From: Acanthosepion pharaonis
Lineage: Eukaryota > Mollusca > Cephalopoda > Sepiida > Sepiidae
Direction: 5' to 3'
NCBI GenBank assembly: GCA_903632075.3
Contig: CAHIKZ030005437.1
Coordinates: 756,501-820,500 of the forward strand
DNA length: 64,000 nt
The stretch's first letter is position 1; every line of letters starts with the position of its first letter. Shown here in pieces: positions 1-11,420 of the stretch. The notes beneath the pieces were generated by a model. It saw only the letters and a list, made by a program, of their open reading frames with translations, had not been told where the DNA came from and did no database searches. The translations under genes and the position numbers were made by a program.

Positions 1-3000
1 ATTGGGTAAAGATGCGCGGAATTCGAATCACGACGTACATATTTCTACTTGCCATTTCTCTTGAAAACGTTAGAATCATGGCTCTCCACAGCTCCCTGCC
101 ATCAATACTTTATTTTTGTAACCCTATTTTGCATTTATGTTACTTGTTCCTCTATTCTTTTCTCAAACCTGACAAGTTTTACTCTCTGCTTTCTTCTGCG
201 TCTTTTGTCTTTTAGGCATCGCCTATAAATAACTACACTCTCACAGTTTTATAGAAAGTTAATTTTCTTCTAGTCAAATTTGACGGGATTGCCTTATTTC
301 TGTGGAACATTATTACCATATTAAAAAGAAAATCTATCAGGTCTCTTACATGAAGGAACTTTGAAACTTACAAAAAATCCGAAAGTGACAGTATTGTACT
401 AATTTCTGATCAATACTGTATATATTTGTTAATGTTAAATTCTACATGATTTCTTTCCTGAAGCAATGTATCGTATGTAGAAACTCTCCAGCTATGGCAT
501 CAAAGAAGGTTACGCAATTAACAAATTGATTTTCTCAGGTGCATCCTTGAAAGTCGTTATGAATCTTCAGTTTTCAGAAGCTCATGAGTCTCCTTCAAGG
601 CTCCCCCCACCGGTCCTATTCACTTTCTTTTTTTTACTCTTATATTAGTAATATTGTATCTAGGAACATTCTCATATCATTCATAAACATATATGCATAT
701 TATGTCATTGTTTATGAACTCACTTTCAAAAATCAAGCTGTTCTCTCCTTAGATCTAGTTCTAACAGCTCAATAAGGAAAACTGGCTGTATCTTTAAGTG
801 GTTCAAAACCCAAGCTAATGTTGTTTCATCACCATCGTTTAGGCTCTGAAGTTTCTACAGTCCCGCTGAACGTTTGCACGCTCAGTGACGCTCTATTTCG
901 CTATTCAAGTGAATCCTTCGATAAAACGGTCTTTTCTTTGTTCTCTATTCTCAAACAAGCCAATAGTATTCCTATACAGTCTTGTTCTCTATTCAACAAT
1001 AACCTATTTTAACATTTGAAACCTTTCTTTGCGTTCTACTTTACTGATGTACTTTATGTAATCTCTGAAATACATATATACCTATTAGTCATTCTGACAA
1101 CATTCTGATTATGAAAGTTATGTTTTTCTAGGGTTTTAGTCAGTCGACTTGTTCTTCTCCCTATTTCTAGTATAATTCTGTTATATGTTTTATTCATTAG
1201 AACCTAATTTTGTATTAATCCAAGTCACTGGTTTTGAGGGAATTAATTTTGAAGTATTTCAATCCTAATGTTACATATCGAGCCAGACAAGTGGTAATTG
1301 TATAGATTCTATAGATTAGGTTTTTTTTCTGTGTAAACATTGCATTTCTAAAAAGAAAATCTCGACTATCTTAACAATATTTCATTTCTTCTTACAGGAA
1401 CAGAATATTTGTTGAACATGGAAAATTTGGTTCAAACCAAACTGTAATATCAAAAAGCATGACCTAACATAAAAATGGCCTTTTAAAATCTGAAATCGTT
1501 ATATTTCGCATTGATGGGGTATTCTTAACAGTAAATATAATAGTATAGTTCTGAATTTTGAAATTCCTATTGATGATATTCAAGGGGAGATAAAAGCTAC
1601 TCTTAAAATGTTGCTTTTGAATATGGTTGCGGTAAGAGACTATTTAGGCCCAATGCCATATGTTATTGTCTTATTTAGCTAACTTTTGAAAATTCCGGCA
1701 AGCCAGAAATAGTATTGTGAATTTATTTGTCTGGGATTTTTTAATGAATTCAACCAAACAAAAGAACGCATGCTTAAAGGCTTTTCATAAATGATTACAA
1801 TGTAATAAAAAGACGGTAAAATTAGACTGGTGAAAAAAGATAAATTTGTTTTCCTCCTTTGTCTCTACTGGAAAGGATTAATAGACCGATATTTTCCAAA
1901 GTAATAAAACCGTTCATGCTTCTCTAATTTCCTTTGCCATTATTCCGAGATAATTTAATATAAAAATCTTTTAAGTTTAAATACTTCAACATGAAATATG
2001 AACAGAAAAAATACGGAAATGTTTCGATTTGATTAAAATAGTTTTATTAGTAGAAGCCATCGATAAATAAAGTTCCAAGAAAATTTCTTTCAAAATCTTC
2101 GGTGAATCTTATCTAAATCAGTAAATCGTTCTGCGAGTAACGATTCTCGCTCCAGTTGTACAGGTAAATTGATTCATTTAACCAAAACTATTTTAAGTAC
2201 TAAACAATGAAAGCTCCATTTTCCCCATTATTTATAAATCTTATTTTCAGAAATATTCTTTATGTTGGTTGCCAGCTAATATATAATTTCCGTAATTTTA
2301 CTGAAAACTATAGAAAAATATTTGGTTGCAAATCTTTGTGTGGAGTAGCTAATTACTAACACGAATAAAAATCACGTAAATAATGTTTCGTATGTTCATG
2401 TATTAATTGGATGCGGTTCAATGACGTAAGTTTGACTTATGAAATAATTGATCGTCATTGCAGTTGTAATCTCAGACAAATTTATCGATTTGACTCTAAT
2501 AACATAGAAAAGTGTTTACTAAGGTTTGCTTACAATCAAAAGATACAATACTGCAGGATCGACTGAGGATCAATGTTGCACGTGTATCAATATGCAAATT
2601 CAGTTCACATGTGTTTCATGCAGGTAGAGCCTTGTGCAAACCTAAGTTTAGTAAAAAGAATGTCTACAAAAGGAAAAAAAGTCGACAATTATGCAATATA
2701 CGTAATGAGTGTTGCTTTTTTTTCATTTTTCAGGTGATAAAAATGTTACCATTCATTGATCACGAAGTTGTTATATTTCATGTCTAATGGAATTATGACA
2801 TTGCAATTTGTATGAAGGCTCATGGGCGCCAATAAAAATGAAATATTCACTTGCATGTGTTAACGTGTGTTTGAATTCTAGTCATAGCCCCAATATAACA
2901 AAATGAGTTTGATAGCGGTCAGTAATCTTCAGTCGTAGAAAGGAGAAAATCAACTCCAGACAAAGTTTCATTTGTTTGAACCGAACAGAATGATTCTAGT

Positions 3001-3138
3001 TTGCAATCATCTAATTATTTCGTTGTAATGCGTTCTTATTCCCAAAGCAGTGTGTGCTCGAAATTTGGTAATGCCTCTTCACGAATTCTCTATATGAAAT
3101 ATCTCCTGTTTTTATAGAATAATTACTAGTTGCTTTAT
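1..3138. other. AT-rich DNA without recognisable gene
   Basis: I read all frames here and found only short open frames (the longest is 91 codons at 2512-2787) with no recognisable domain, no GC rise and no splice-supported exon. No transposon protein or terminal repeat is visible. It is probably intron or intergenic sequence. A small host exon cannot be excluded by eye. Confidence 0.5.
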
Positions 3139-3516
3139 ACAGAGTGATTGAAAAGTAACTCCCCATTTTAAACTACTTATAATTTATTTATTACCTAGAA
3201 TTTTTTTCAAGAAATGGATATGAGTGGAAAGCTTTTAGCATGGAGTTTTATTTAAAATTTGATATGTGCACCAGATTTCGCTACCAGTTTTTGAGCCGTT
3301 CAGGAATCGCATCAACTGATTTCACCAAGAACTCTTTATGGTTTAGAAGACATAACTTTGTATTCACCGTTCACGTTCTCTCAAAGTCTTGGTTTGGTAT
3401 AGTAGGCATGCTCCTTTAACGAACCCCAAAGAAAACAAATCACAGGGTTTTAAAGTCAGGATTCCTTGGTGACCATTCATATATAAAATAGGGAGTTACT
3501 TTTCAATCACCCTCGT
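3139..3516 (-). mobile_element. Mariner-like DNA transposon derivative with terminal inverted repeats
   Basis: The ends are near-perfect inverted repeats of about 24 bp: the left end reads GTGATTGAAAAGTAACTCCC and the right end is its reverse complement (3491-3515). The interior, read on the minus strand, still shows a decayed transposase C-terminus: a frame beginning RSPRNPDF...FVFFGV resembles the RSPDxxPxDFFLWG signature of the DDE/D domain in IS630-Tc1-mariner transposases, followed by AIPERLKNW. About 0.38 kb remains, so the N-terminal helix-turn-helix and most of the catalytic domain were deleted while both ends were kept. That is the usual form of a non-autonomous copy mobilised in trans. 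No clear TA duplication is visible at the flanks. The superfamily call is good; the family is not resolved. Confidence 0.7.
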
Positions 3517-5985
3517 TTTCAGTCGAATTCAAATCGGCATAACGTTTAATTAGGTAGCCACATGGTTCCGAAATGTGTATAGATTCGTGATTAGCGAATT
3601 TTTATTTATTTATTTATTTTTTACTTATTTGGTGTAATGTACTTAGTAACATGACTTGGACAATGACAATCATGATGGTGCGTGCAAGGGTAATATCATC
3701 GTTGTAAGGATTAATGTGAACACTAGATTAAATATTTCATTTTTAACATGATTGTCTATTCAACACCAGACTTCGCTAGACTTGTCGGCGTGTGGGTGTG
3801 TAATTGGGGTTTTTCTCTAAACATGGATTCTGCATTTTTGCGAGGATGTAAGAGACACTCTCTTCGTCATCCCTCTTGAGCAGGTGCATCTGCCCGCTGG
3901 TGTCGGTAGTACTATGTGTGTACACCTCGACTGCAGCTGAGCGACCATCTGTTTGCCTGTTAGAGGCTGGACGCTGACATCGAATATGGCGCGGATCAGC
4001 ATATACACAACTCGTTGATGTACCTCGTTTTTCTAACCGACAATGAGTGCAAAATCTATTTTGGAATCATTTGATGTAGTGACATACTGCAAAAGAGACA
4101 GTTTTAGTAATGCGACATGATTAAATAAAAAAAAGTATACGGAGCTGGTTGCGTGAATTTGACACGTCATTATTACGTAGTCTTTACCAGGGAATGTTTG
4201 TAAAACACCCAGCATACACAAAAAGTAAGATTTTCCACAGATCCATCTGCCTGACATTCCTGTGTAGTCAAATGTGAACAGATGAGTGGAAATAAGAAGA
4301 CTTTTATACATGTTTGGATCACATACTCTCTGTCAGTAATACATCTGAATAAAAGGAAAACTCTTGAGAACAATGACAAGTATTTTACGTACTCTATGAC
4401 TGGCCGCTCGTTTCTGAGTATGCCTGTTTGCTCTTGAGACGAACAAATTCCTGCACACAGTCACTGACGCACTCAGAACAGATACGTTATATTTTACCAG
4501 AATGAAATATATATAAAAATTTAAAGAAAAGATATGTAAAAAACAATATTGCATTTTTATTAAATAAGTGTTATTTTAATCATTAAATTGTTTTTAAAAT
4601 AGTGGGAGTATTATGTTAAATACATTTAATTCCTCCCGCCAAAAAAAAACATAGTGAAAGTGTATTGTACCAAGCTACACACCCTAGTAAAACCAACTGT
4701 ACTTTGTACCCCCCTACCTGTTTGAACGCCCCCCCCCACAAAATTAGATTTCGATTGGTCAACGTATGGCTATTATAGAGGGTGTTCTCACGAACGGATT
4801 GATGGATTTTATGTAGATAGATTACATTCGGTGTTTCAATTTGCTACGTGCCGTGGTTGTTTTTAATTACGTTATTTTATGGAATATGAGATTTTTCCTT
4901 TGAACAATAGTTATTACCCAATTTGGTATAACCACGTTCTAAAAAGTGCAATTGTTAAAAAGCGAGATTATCAATATTAGCTTGAAGAAAAAAATGTTTA
5001 GCTGAAGAAATTTCGTGTCTATACCTAAAAATTAATAACGTTTGGCAATTTAAATTAGAGCAAAGATTACTGGTGCGGGAATATGATTGTATAGTTTCTA
5101 ATTTTACTTGCAGTGTCATTAGAAGATAAAAACCAGCTTCAATAATTGGAACAAAATTGATTAACTTTATGTGTTTACATAACGAATATTTAAAGGTATA
5201 TTTTTGAATAAATGTTTTTCCTGGTGCGAAGCAAAATAAAGAAAGCAATTCACAATCCATATACTTGAAAAGAAATGTTAATATTTAATTCAACTGTTCA
5301 ATTTTGAACACAGATCTAAATAAAACAGTTAATTCAGGAATTGACCGATCATGTCCCTTCAAAATTTCTTATCCTTAGTCGTATTATCCTTCCTAATTTC
5401 TCTTCTGCCGACTATTTACAGAAACTCGTTTTGGTCCCACTGCTCCTTCCATTATTCCCAGTGAATTTCAAATTCCCCAAGTTCTCTTTCCTCAGATACC
5501 CAAGACATTTGAACTGTTTCTTTCAGATTCTAAGTAAAAGTTTATATTTTCCTTAAAACTTCCTAATTGCTGATATGCTCTGTTTATGGTAGTCTATTAA
5601 ACCATATCTCTCTAGTCTAAAGTTTTCTCTTTCATCTGTGAGAAAATTGTCCAGCATTCATTACAAGTAGTTGCTTTAGATATTACATGGCAGGTCAGCA
5701 GTTTTTTCTTAATTTTTAACAATTTTTTTTCCTGTTCGTTAATACGTTATTTAGCTTGTGGTAGGTACCTTTCTATATTTCAATGCACTATTAGATTTCT
5801 GTATCATATTTCTATACTGGGCTGATTTTCATGTCTTCAATTCGTAACACGCATCACTATACAGGGAGTTTTTCAATAATTTATCACCAAACAAGGCTTA
5901 AAACCACAAAGACTGTGTGAAAGAATCCGAGAAAAGGCATTAGGGAGAGAGAGAATAATAAAAGAACTGGAATTAAGAAGGCAAG
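3517..5985. other. AT-rich DNA, one GC-richer patch, no gene recognised
   Basis: Open frames are short. A GC-richer patch at about 3820-4010 carries a 63-codon minus-strand frame with no recognised domain; it may be an old repeat fragment. A short poly-C (4730-4737) and poly-A stretches are present. Nothing else is supported. Confidence 0.45.
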
Positions 5986-5989
5986 ATGA

Positions 5990-6735
5990 CGATTGAACTT
6001 TGAAGATCAAAATTCATTGGAAAACAAGAATCCAAAACAGAGTTCCACAAGCGTGATATGCGAAAGAAGAAACTATAAGGATATATTTTTCTGTCACATA
6101 TAGCAATTTCAACTGTAAAATGATGAGACCTATCTGCCAATCAAGTACTTCGCTTAAATTCGTAAAGTGGGGGTACCAAAGAGGAAAATACAGGTAAGCT
6201 ACGTTACGGCGGTGAGAATGTAACTGAAGACGAGATGCCAGGTCAGGATCGTTAACATTACAGATTCTTTTTTGCATTTTCTCAAGAATCTCTAAATATA
6301 TATCAGAAGTACTAGGCCAGATGTGACAGCAATATTCAGTGCATGAATGAATGGTAGATTTGATTCAATATAATCGCTCCATTTCATGTCAATGGTAAAC
6401 GTTAGCCCGCGAATGCACAGTGAGTTGCTCTCCGGGAGGATAGCATTAGACATGCTGATGGATGCTGATGGAAGGTAAAAAAAAAAAGATTCTCTACAAC
6501 GATTAAAAGAGAGTAGTTTTGTTCTGCAGGCGTTAAAATTAACAAACTAATTCTTGTCCCAGTTAACAAATCAAAGGTAATTTTTGAGACCAGCTGCCAA
6601 TTTTACCTATCAGACAATAAATAGTTGTACCATCGGCATAGATACCGAGTCGAGAATTGATGATATTGGGTAGGTCGTTGATGAAAATTAAGTACAAAGT
6701 AGGTCCTCGGATATATGGTCGAAGAAGAAGAAAAA
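5990..6735 (-). mobile_element. Non-LTR retrotransposon (Jockey/CR1-type), 3' part of reverse transcriptase
   Basis: Reading the minus strand from about 6720, the frame gives GPTLYLIFINDLPNII and then IYADGTTIYC, which is the RT motif C region with YADD altered to YADG. After frameshifts come SMSNAILPESNSLCIRGLTF and TIDMKWSDYIES, then a thumb-like tail with QKRICNVNDPDLASRL and HSHRRNVAYL. These are the hallmarks of the RT C-terminus in Jockey/CR1-group elements. Several stops and frameshifts show that it is dead, and everything 5' of motif C is missing, as expected for 5' truncation during target-primed reverse transcription. It is related to the copies at 50.6-52.9 kb and 61.4-61.9 kb, which share the phrase IC(N)-x-x-x-xDLA-RLQ. 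The altered third catalytic position is visible directly in the DNA at about 6636-6640. Confidence 0.82.
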
Positions 6736-6826
6736 AAAAACATTTCTCTACTGTCAGTTAATTTGCATAATTTGCTACATCCCTGAGAAAGGAATCGACA
6801 AAGGAAAAAGAGATTGCTAAAAGTGC

Positions 6827-6877
6827 AATAATGAAAGAATCATCTGGTTTACTTTACCGGATGATTCTTTCATTATT
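6827..6877. repeat. 18-bp inverted repeat (hairpin)
   Basis: The sequence AATAATGAAAGAATCATC at 6827-6844 is followed after a 15-nt loop by its exact reverse complement at 6860-6877. It lies just beyond the 5' truncation edge of the Jockey-type remnant. No protein or RNA family is recognised. Confidence 0.85.
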
Positions 6878-8355
6878 ATTGATTATTTCATTATAGAAAA
6901 CGAGAAGAAAAAACTATTGTAAGAAGACAGCATACAGTTAATAGAAAAATATAACATACTCAAAATATAAAAGTGATTTGATGGGTTGATACAAAGTTAT
7001 GTATGCCTCATGAAAGACGTGAATAGCTTTCCGGGAATGTTACTTTGTTGCTTGGAAAGAGTGATAATCATTTTGTAAAATGTTTTCTCACAGTTACCAG
7101 CAATTCACAAAGTTTTTATTGTTTATATTTATGCATTATTCACTTGGGAGATAAGCGGCTGGATAATTTTACAGAACGGTTATCTTAATCTTTTGTTTTA
7201 AAAACATTTGAACGTAAATGTCGTTATCATGAACTGAATGAGAGATAAGATTTTTAGTTAAAAAAACAAAAACAAAAAACTGTCTTTTTCTGTTAACACT
7301 TTGCAAATTTTCGTTCCTCTTAGTCGATGCCTACTTAACATTCTCTCCACTCTCAGTAAAGAGTAAAAGAAATCCTTCAGTAGTCTAGAAAAAATTCTGA
7401 CAATTCACTATTTATGGGGGATTCTCATAGCGAAAATCGATTTTTAGACATCAACACGCACAGTGATGCGTTATATGTATGTGTGAAGACGTAAATTCAT
7501 TTTTCTTACGCATTTTATTGTGACCAAAAGCGTCGAAACAAGCTGATCTGGCATCATTCTGAGAATTTGTATCATCTACTCTAGTCAAATGGCATATTTG
7601 AAAGCTGTTTTTGTTTTTTGTTTTTTGTTTTTTTTGTTCGTGTCGGCTTTTTTATTCTATTTGCAAGAGAATCGCACAGAGTAGGGGAGTTATGGACACT
7701 TTTAGTGGCAGTGCTGGAACAGCAAGTGTTTCACCTTTCAGTCGTCGATTTGAGAAGCAGACGAGATTAGTGTCTGTCATCACTAGCAGTTGGTTGACTA
7801 CAGTCACCAGGCAACGACATACCTTTCAAGATCCCCTCTCATCTTCTTAATTCTTATTTCCGACCGAATCAGGTGACATCAATGCTTATTCTGGTGTGAT
7901 CATCGATTGGTCTGATAGTTTTAGATTGAGGGTGACGATGAGGTGGATGAAAAGAATGAGAAGTTGAAGTAAAAGTGGCAAATTCTATTTATAAGATAAC
8001 TAGAAATAGTGATAGATATTCAGAAATAATGCTATTGACGGAATATTGGAAATGTGTGACATATCAATAATTAAAAAATTAACATACACGTTATTTTTTA
8101 TTATCTGCGTGTAAAAGGAATGTTGAAATAAACTCGATTCTTTCAAAATGTAATTCCCTACCTCCCTTTAATTTAATATTAATCATTTGTTTAGAATTTC
8201 TAGTAGCGGGTCGAACTGGGAATATTTTTAGTACTACGACGTGTACATAGGTATGTGGATATAATGCAAAATTCATTACAAAAATGTTTACAGATATGTC
8301 TAACAAAAAACTACACATTTAAGAAAAAATTTCAGAAAATTCTGAATTAGTTTGA
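6878..8355. other. No gene recognised
   Basis: A 79-codon frame at 7611-7850 starts in a T-rich run and has no recognised domain. The rest is ordinary AT-rich sequence. Confidence 0.45.
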
Positions 8356-8369
8356 TAAACCGTATGTGA

Positions 8370-8439
<70 letters not shown>

Positions 8440-8453
8440 TCACATACGGTTTA
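8356..8453. repeat. (TA)n microsatellite inside a perfect 16-bp inverted repeat
   Basis: TAAACCGTATGTGAGC (8356-8371) is mirrored exactly by its reverse complement at 8438-8453, and the space between is an uninterrupted AT/TA dinucleotide run. The whole 98 bp is therefore self-complementary and could extrude as a single long hairpin. This looks like a small palindromic insertion whose centre expanded as a microsatellite. Confidence 0.95.
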
Positions 8454-8647
8454 TTCACATCGGATTGAAAGACAAAATTTTTAGGAAAATGTGTTTTTTT
8501 TAATGAGATAACAAAAAGTATTTTAAATGGCCGGGAATATTACCGTACCAAAAAGCGGACATATAAAAAAGTGCCCAATGCAGCAGCTTAGAAAAACAGA
8601 CATACAGAGCCAGCTAATACAAAAAAAAAAAGAGGTAAAACACCGTA

Positions 8648-8684
8648 CACTACTGTGGTTTCGACGAGTAGGTCTCATCAGGTG
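8648..8684 (-). ncRNA. Hammerhead ribozyme-like motif (canonical core)
   Basis: On the minus strand the order is CAC, CTGATGA, GAC, a 6-nt loop CTACTC, GTC, GAAAC, loop CACA, GTA, GTG. This matches a hammerhead. Stem I pairs CAC with GTG (3 bp). The core CUGAUGA is exact. Stem II pairs GAC with GUC directly against the core. GAAA is present, stem III pairs AC with GU (2 bp), and the cleavage position H17 is A. Very short stem III is typical of the hammerheads described in Penelope-like retroelements, which are thought to act best as dimers. Activity is not demonstrated. A partner with the same layout lies inverted at about 8951-8980. Confidence 0.5.
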
Positions 8685-8859
8685 GTTGGGTAACAAGTGT
8701 TCCTCAAACCATACCCCAAAAAGCTTTCTCAAAAGGCCCAAAAATACATTTCCAATATCATTTTTCACCTATACATTGAAGAATGTAGGGCTGAAGCAAA
8801 TGGCTGTACCGAGGGCTCGTTTATTAAAAAACACTGATATAAACATACTTCCTTTTTTA

Positions 8860-9000
8860 GGTTGGAAAAGCTCAGGTACAACATAAAACTAGCGGACCAC
8901 GTCTGGGAATCAAACGAAGAAAACGGTAAAATTCCGTGCATAAATTGGAGCCACGTGATGAGACGTAGCGGTCGAATCTCTTATATATTACAAATACTTG
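8860..9000 (+). pseudogene. Possible PLE GIY-YIG endonuclease C-terminal fragment
   Basis: A short open stretch reads KLADHVWESNEENGKIPCIN and WSHVMRR. The spacing of LADHVW and of the IxW block resembles the C-terminal half of GIY-YIG domains in Penelope-like elements, where (A)xHxW is followed by an acidic-aromatic strand. No GIY or YIG block is visible upstream, so only the tail would remain. The 3' end (8951-8980, GTGATGA...GAC...GTC...GAATC) also resembles the minus-strand hammerhead at 8648-8684. Both readings cannot be fully right over the same bases. I hold this loosely. Confidence 0.3.
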
Positions 9001-10164
9001 TTAAGTTTAGAAGTGTAACTTATTATTTGAAAAGTATTAGCCAGGAAATTGAAAAAATATCTTTTTTCATATCAGCTTTTTCTCTTAGATTTTACTGTCA
9101 CACTAATAAAATCGTTTATACATAGGTACAGTAATATTAACATGAGGAACGGAACGCACTAGTAGACTGTTAACTGTTATCTTTCGAAATATTCCTCTGT
9201 GTAGGAATTATGCGGATTTGGGGTTCTGCCACTCAGTTATTATTATCCGATAACAAGAGCCTTTTCATGATTTCTTAGAAATCGATAAGAATTCAACTAA
9301 GCGTATTGACCAGTCATGTCCGTGTTTATTAGACTTCTCATGCTTCGATGTGTTCATCTGTGAAGCTATAATTTTGTCACCGGTACAAATCCATGTGTTA
9401 TTTCTTAAATGTATTCTATCATTGTCGATATTGATGAAAGGATTTCTGCAATATTGGAAATAAAATGCATTTTTATTATCTAAATAAATTTCAGTCTTTT
9501 TATTTTAATCTATGATTTATATCGTAACATAATGTGAGTTGATAATGTCTACACCATAATGAGTGAAAATTCTAAAATTCTTCGTTATTCCCAAATCCTT
9601 ATCAAATGGTTAAATTTTTATATCAAGTAACAACTTTTCATTTAAAATATCCTGCAAGTTCAGTTGCAGGAATGGTTTTATTTATAAACATTACATTCAC
9701 TGAAAAATGCATTGATAATATTTGCCTTTCTTTTTTTTTTTTTTTTTTTTGAGATATTAAATTTTAACTTGAAAAATGAAGGGTAATTGTGAAATCAGGG
9801 AGTTGGACAATTGTGAAGAAGTATAAAAAAGGGTCGAACCAATAAATCTGTCTAGCACATGACTTTAATCTATCTTGTATCTTTCATATAGTTAGCTAGT
9901 GATGCTTACTTAAGGACAAACACAAAGAACAATCATAGATTGCATTATATAAACACAATGAAACAACTGATGATAAAAGATGCTAAAGCTCTGAATGTAC
10001 TCTTGAGCACAGTAGAGACGGTTGTTCAGAATGAAGAAAATACACACAGCACAAATCTTGTTTCTAACTTGTCGTCTAAGATAAAAAAAATGTTGACTGA
10101 ATTAAAACAATTTTTTTCGAAATGCTGTTTCTAATAAAAGCTGAAATGCTGCAAGAGCTACAGA
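9001..10164. other. No firm gene; a poly-T run and one small open frame
   Basis: A run of 20 T lies at 9731-9750. A 64-codon plus-strand frame at 9940-10134 (MHYINTMKQLM... to KCCF) is lysine- and serine-rich, ends near the pogo-like MITE and has no recognised domain. It could be a leftover of the transposon-rich stretch that follows. Confidence 0.4.
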
Positions 10165-10166
10165 TA

Positions 10167-10334
10167 CAGTTTAACCCGAATATAAGAGAGTTGTCGGGAC
10201 CGGAGAAGAAGTCTCTTATATCCGGGTTTCTCTTATATCCTGGTTTGGTCTATTATATATACATTAACACAGGCTCTAATTTGGCACCAGAAAATCTCTC
10301 TTATATCCGGGTCTCTTATATCCGGGTTACACTG
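10167..10334. mobile_element. Pogo/Tigger-like MITE with TA target-site duplication
   Basis: The element begins CAGTTTAACCCGAATATAAG and ends with CCGGGTTACACTG. The ends are inverted repeats built from reiterated CCCGGATATAAGAGA-type blocks (two in direct order at each end), and TA dinucleotides flank it at 10165-10166 and 10335-10336. CAGT...ACTG ends with reiterated 'ACCCGGATATAA' blocks and a TA duplication are the pattern of pogo/Tigger-group members of the IS630-Tc1-mariner superfamily. At 168 bp it has no transposase. An open frame reading through it is accidental. Confidence 0.78.
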
Positions 10335-10589
10335 TATAAGTTAATTTCTGATCCGAGTACAATTTTCAGTGAAGTTGAATTGACATTACTAAATTTGCCG
10401 ACTATAAAATTAATTACGATTTACATTCATCTTGAATCCCGGCAGAACGCTTGATTTTAAAAATATAAATTTTAAAAACTTTCATTTTTCAACGCGACTA
10501 GATTTGTTTTTGGTTGTAATGTTACCTATCAAAGGATATTTTTACCCAAACAAACATAAAAAAATAAACTAATTTTATAACTACCATTG

Positions 10590-11420
10590 GCTCACTCCCG
10601 TCCTATTTTGACGCTATTCAGATACTAATGACGTCTGATGGTTAAAACCAATCAATATGTCGGAATATTCTGGTATCAAATAATGAATGTACTGTCTGAA
10701 AACACTGCCCCTTGTTATTTTCTGAAAAATCGTTTAGTGACTCAGAACCTGTTGAAAAAATTCGCCCTAGCAATTCTTTGTGTTTTTGAAAAATTAGTAG
10801 ACAAGATACCAATAAAATACTATTTTTACTCTGATATTTTTATTTATTCAGCGCATAATCGATTTTAAACGTTTCACTGACTTTTTTAAAATTTTTATTT
10901 GAATAATGAAAATTTTACACGCCCGTTTTGGGCAAGGAAATTGCTCATAAAGTGAGACTGTTTATTTTATATTAAACCTCAAACAATGCATGGTATATTG
11001 AGCATGATAGCATCGATAAGTAGACACAGTGATTATCCCATGTTACACGTAAATTTACAGACAAGAGATGTTCCCAACAGGTACTTTTGATACAAGGTTA
11101 AATACTAAAACAATTATTAATACCACCAAATTTTAAGTTGCTACTCAAATACCTAAGGCGTCTTGAAGTTTTAGCATAATTATTATTTAATGTCATGTCC
11201 ATTCGGGGCGTAGACGATCATGACTCTCTATAGATTATTTTTCTTTATCTGAGAATTGGCAAATGTTCTTGGGATAGTTTCTGTTGTCTTCTGCGCGTTT
11301 TCTTCCTCTTAAACTGGTTTTTGCCCACGCTGAGTGGGGAGTAGAGGGAAATTAATATTTTTCTTAATGTCGTTTGTGCGAAAGTGAATGCAGCAGACTA
11401 ACTCGGACTTATAACTAGAC
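10590..11420 (+). pseudogene. Possible piggyBac-like transposase remnant
   Basis: A 76-codon frame (10638-10868) ends with LVDKIPIKYYFYSDIFIYSA, which resembles the piggyBac catalytic-region block in which LL/LVxKLP is followed by xYFDNFFTS; here DN would be altered to SD. About 340 bp downstream another frame reads GVDDHDSL (near 11208-11232), matching the GVDxxD(x)L motif near the third catalytic aspartate of piggyBac transposases. The order and spacing are plausible, but everything between is broken by stops and frameshifts. No TTAA-flanked ends were found. This is a hypothesis from two short motifs. Confidence 0.38.

Noticed and set aside
3817..4008. 63-codon minus-strand frame in a GC-richer patch as a host exon
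   Set aside because: No splice-site context or domain could be supported by eye.
7611..7850. 79-codon frame as a small gene
   Set aside because: It begins inside a T-rich run and has no homology that I recognise; support is insufficient.
8527..8886. 119-codon plus-strand frame and 81-codon antisense frame
   Set aside because: They overlap each other and the hammerhead-like motif; no recognisable domain.
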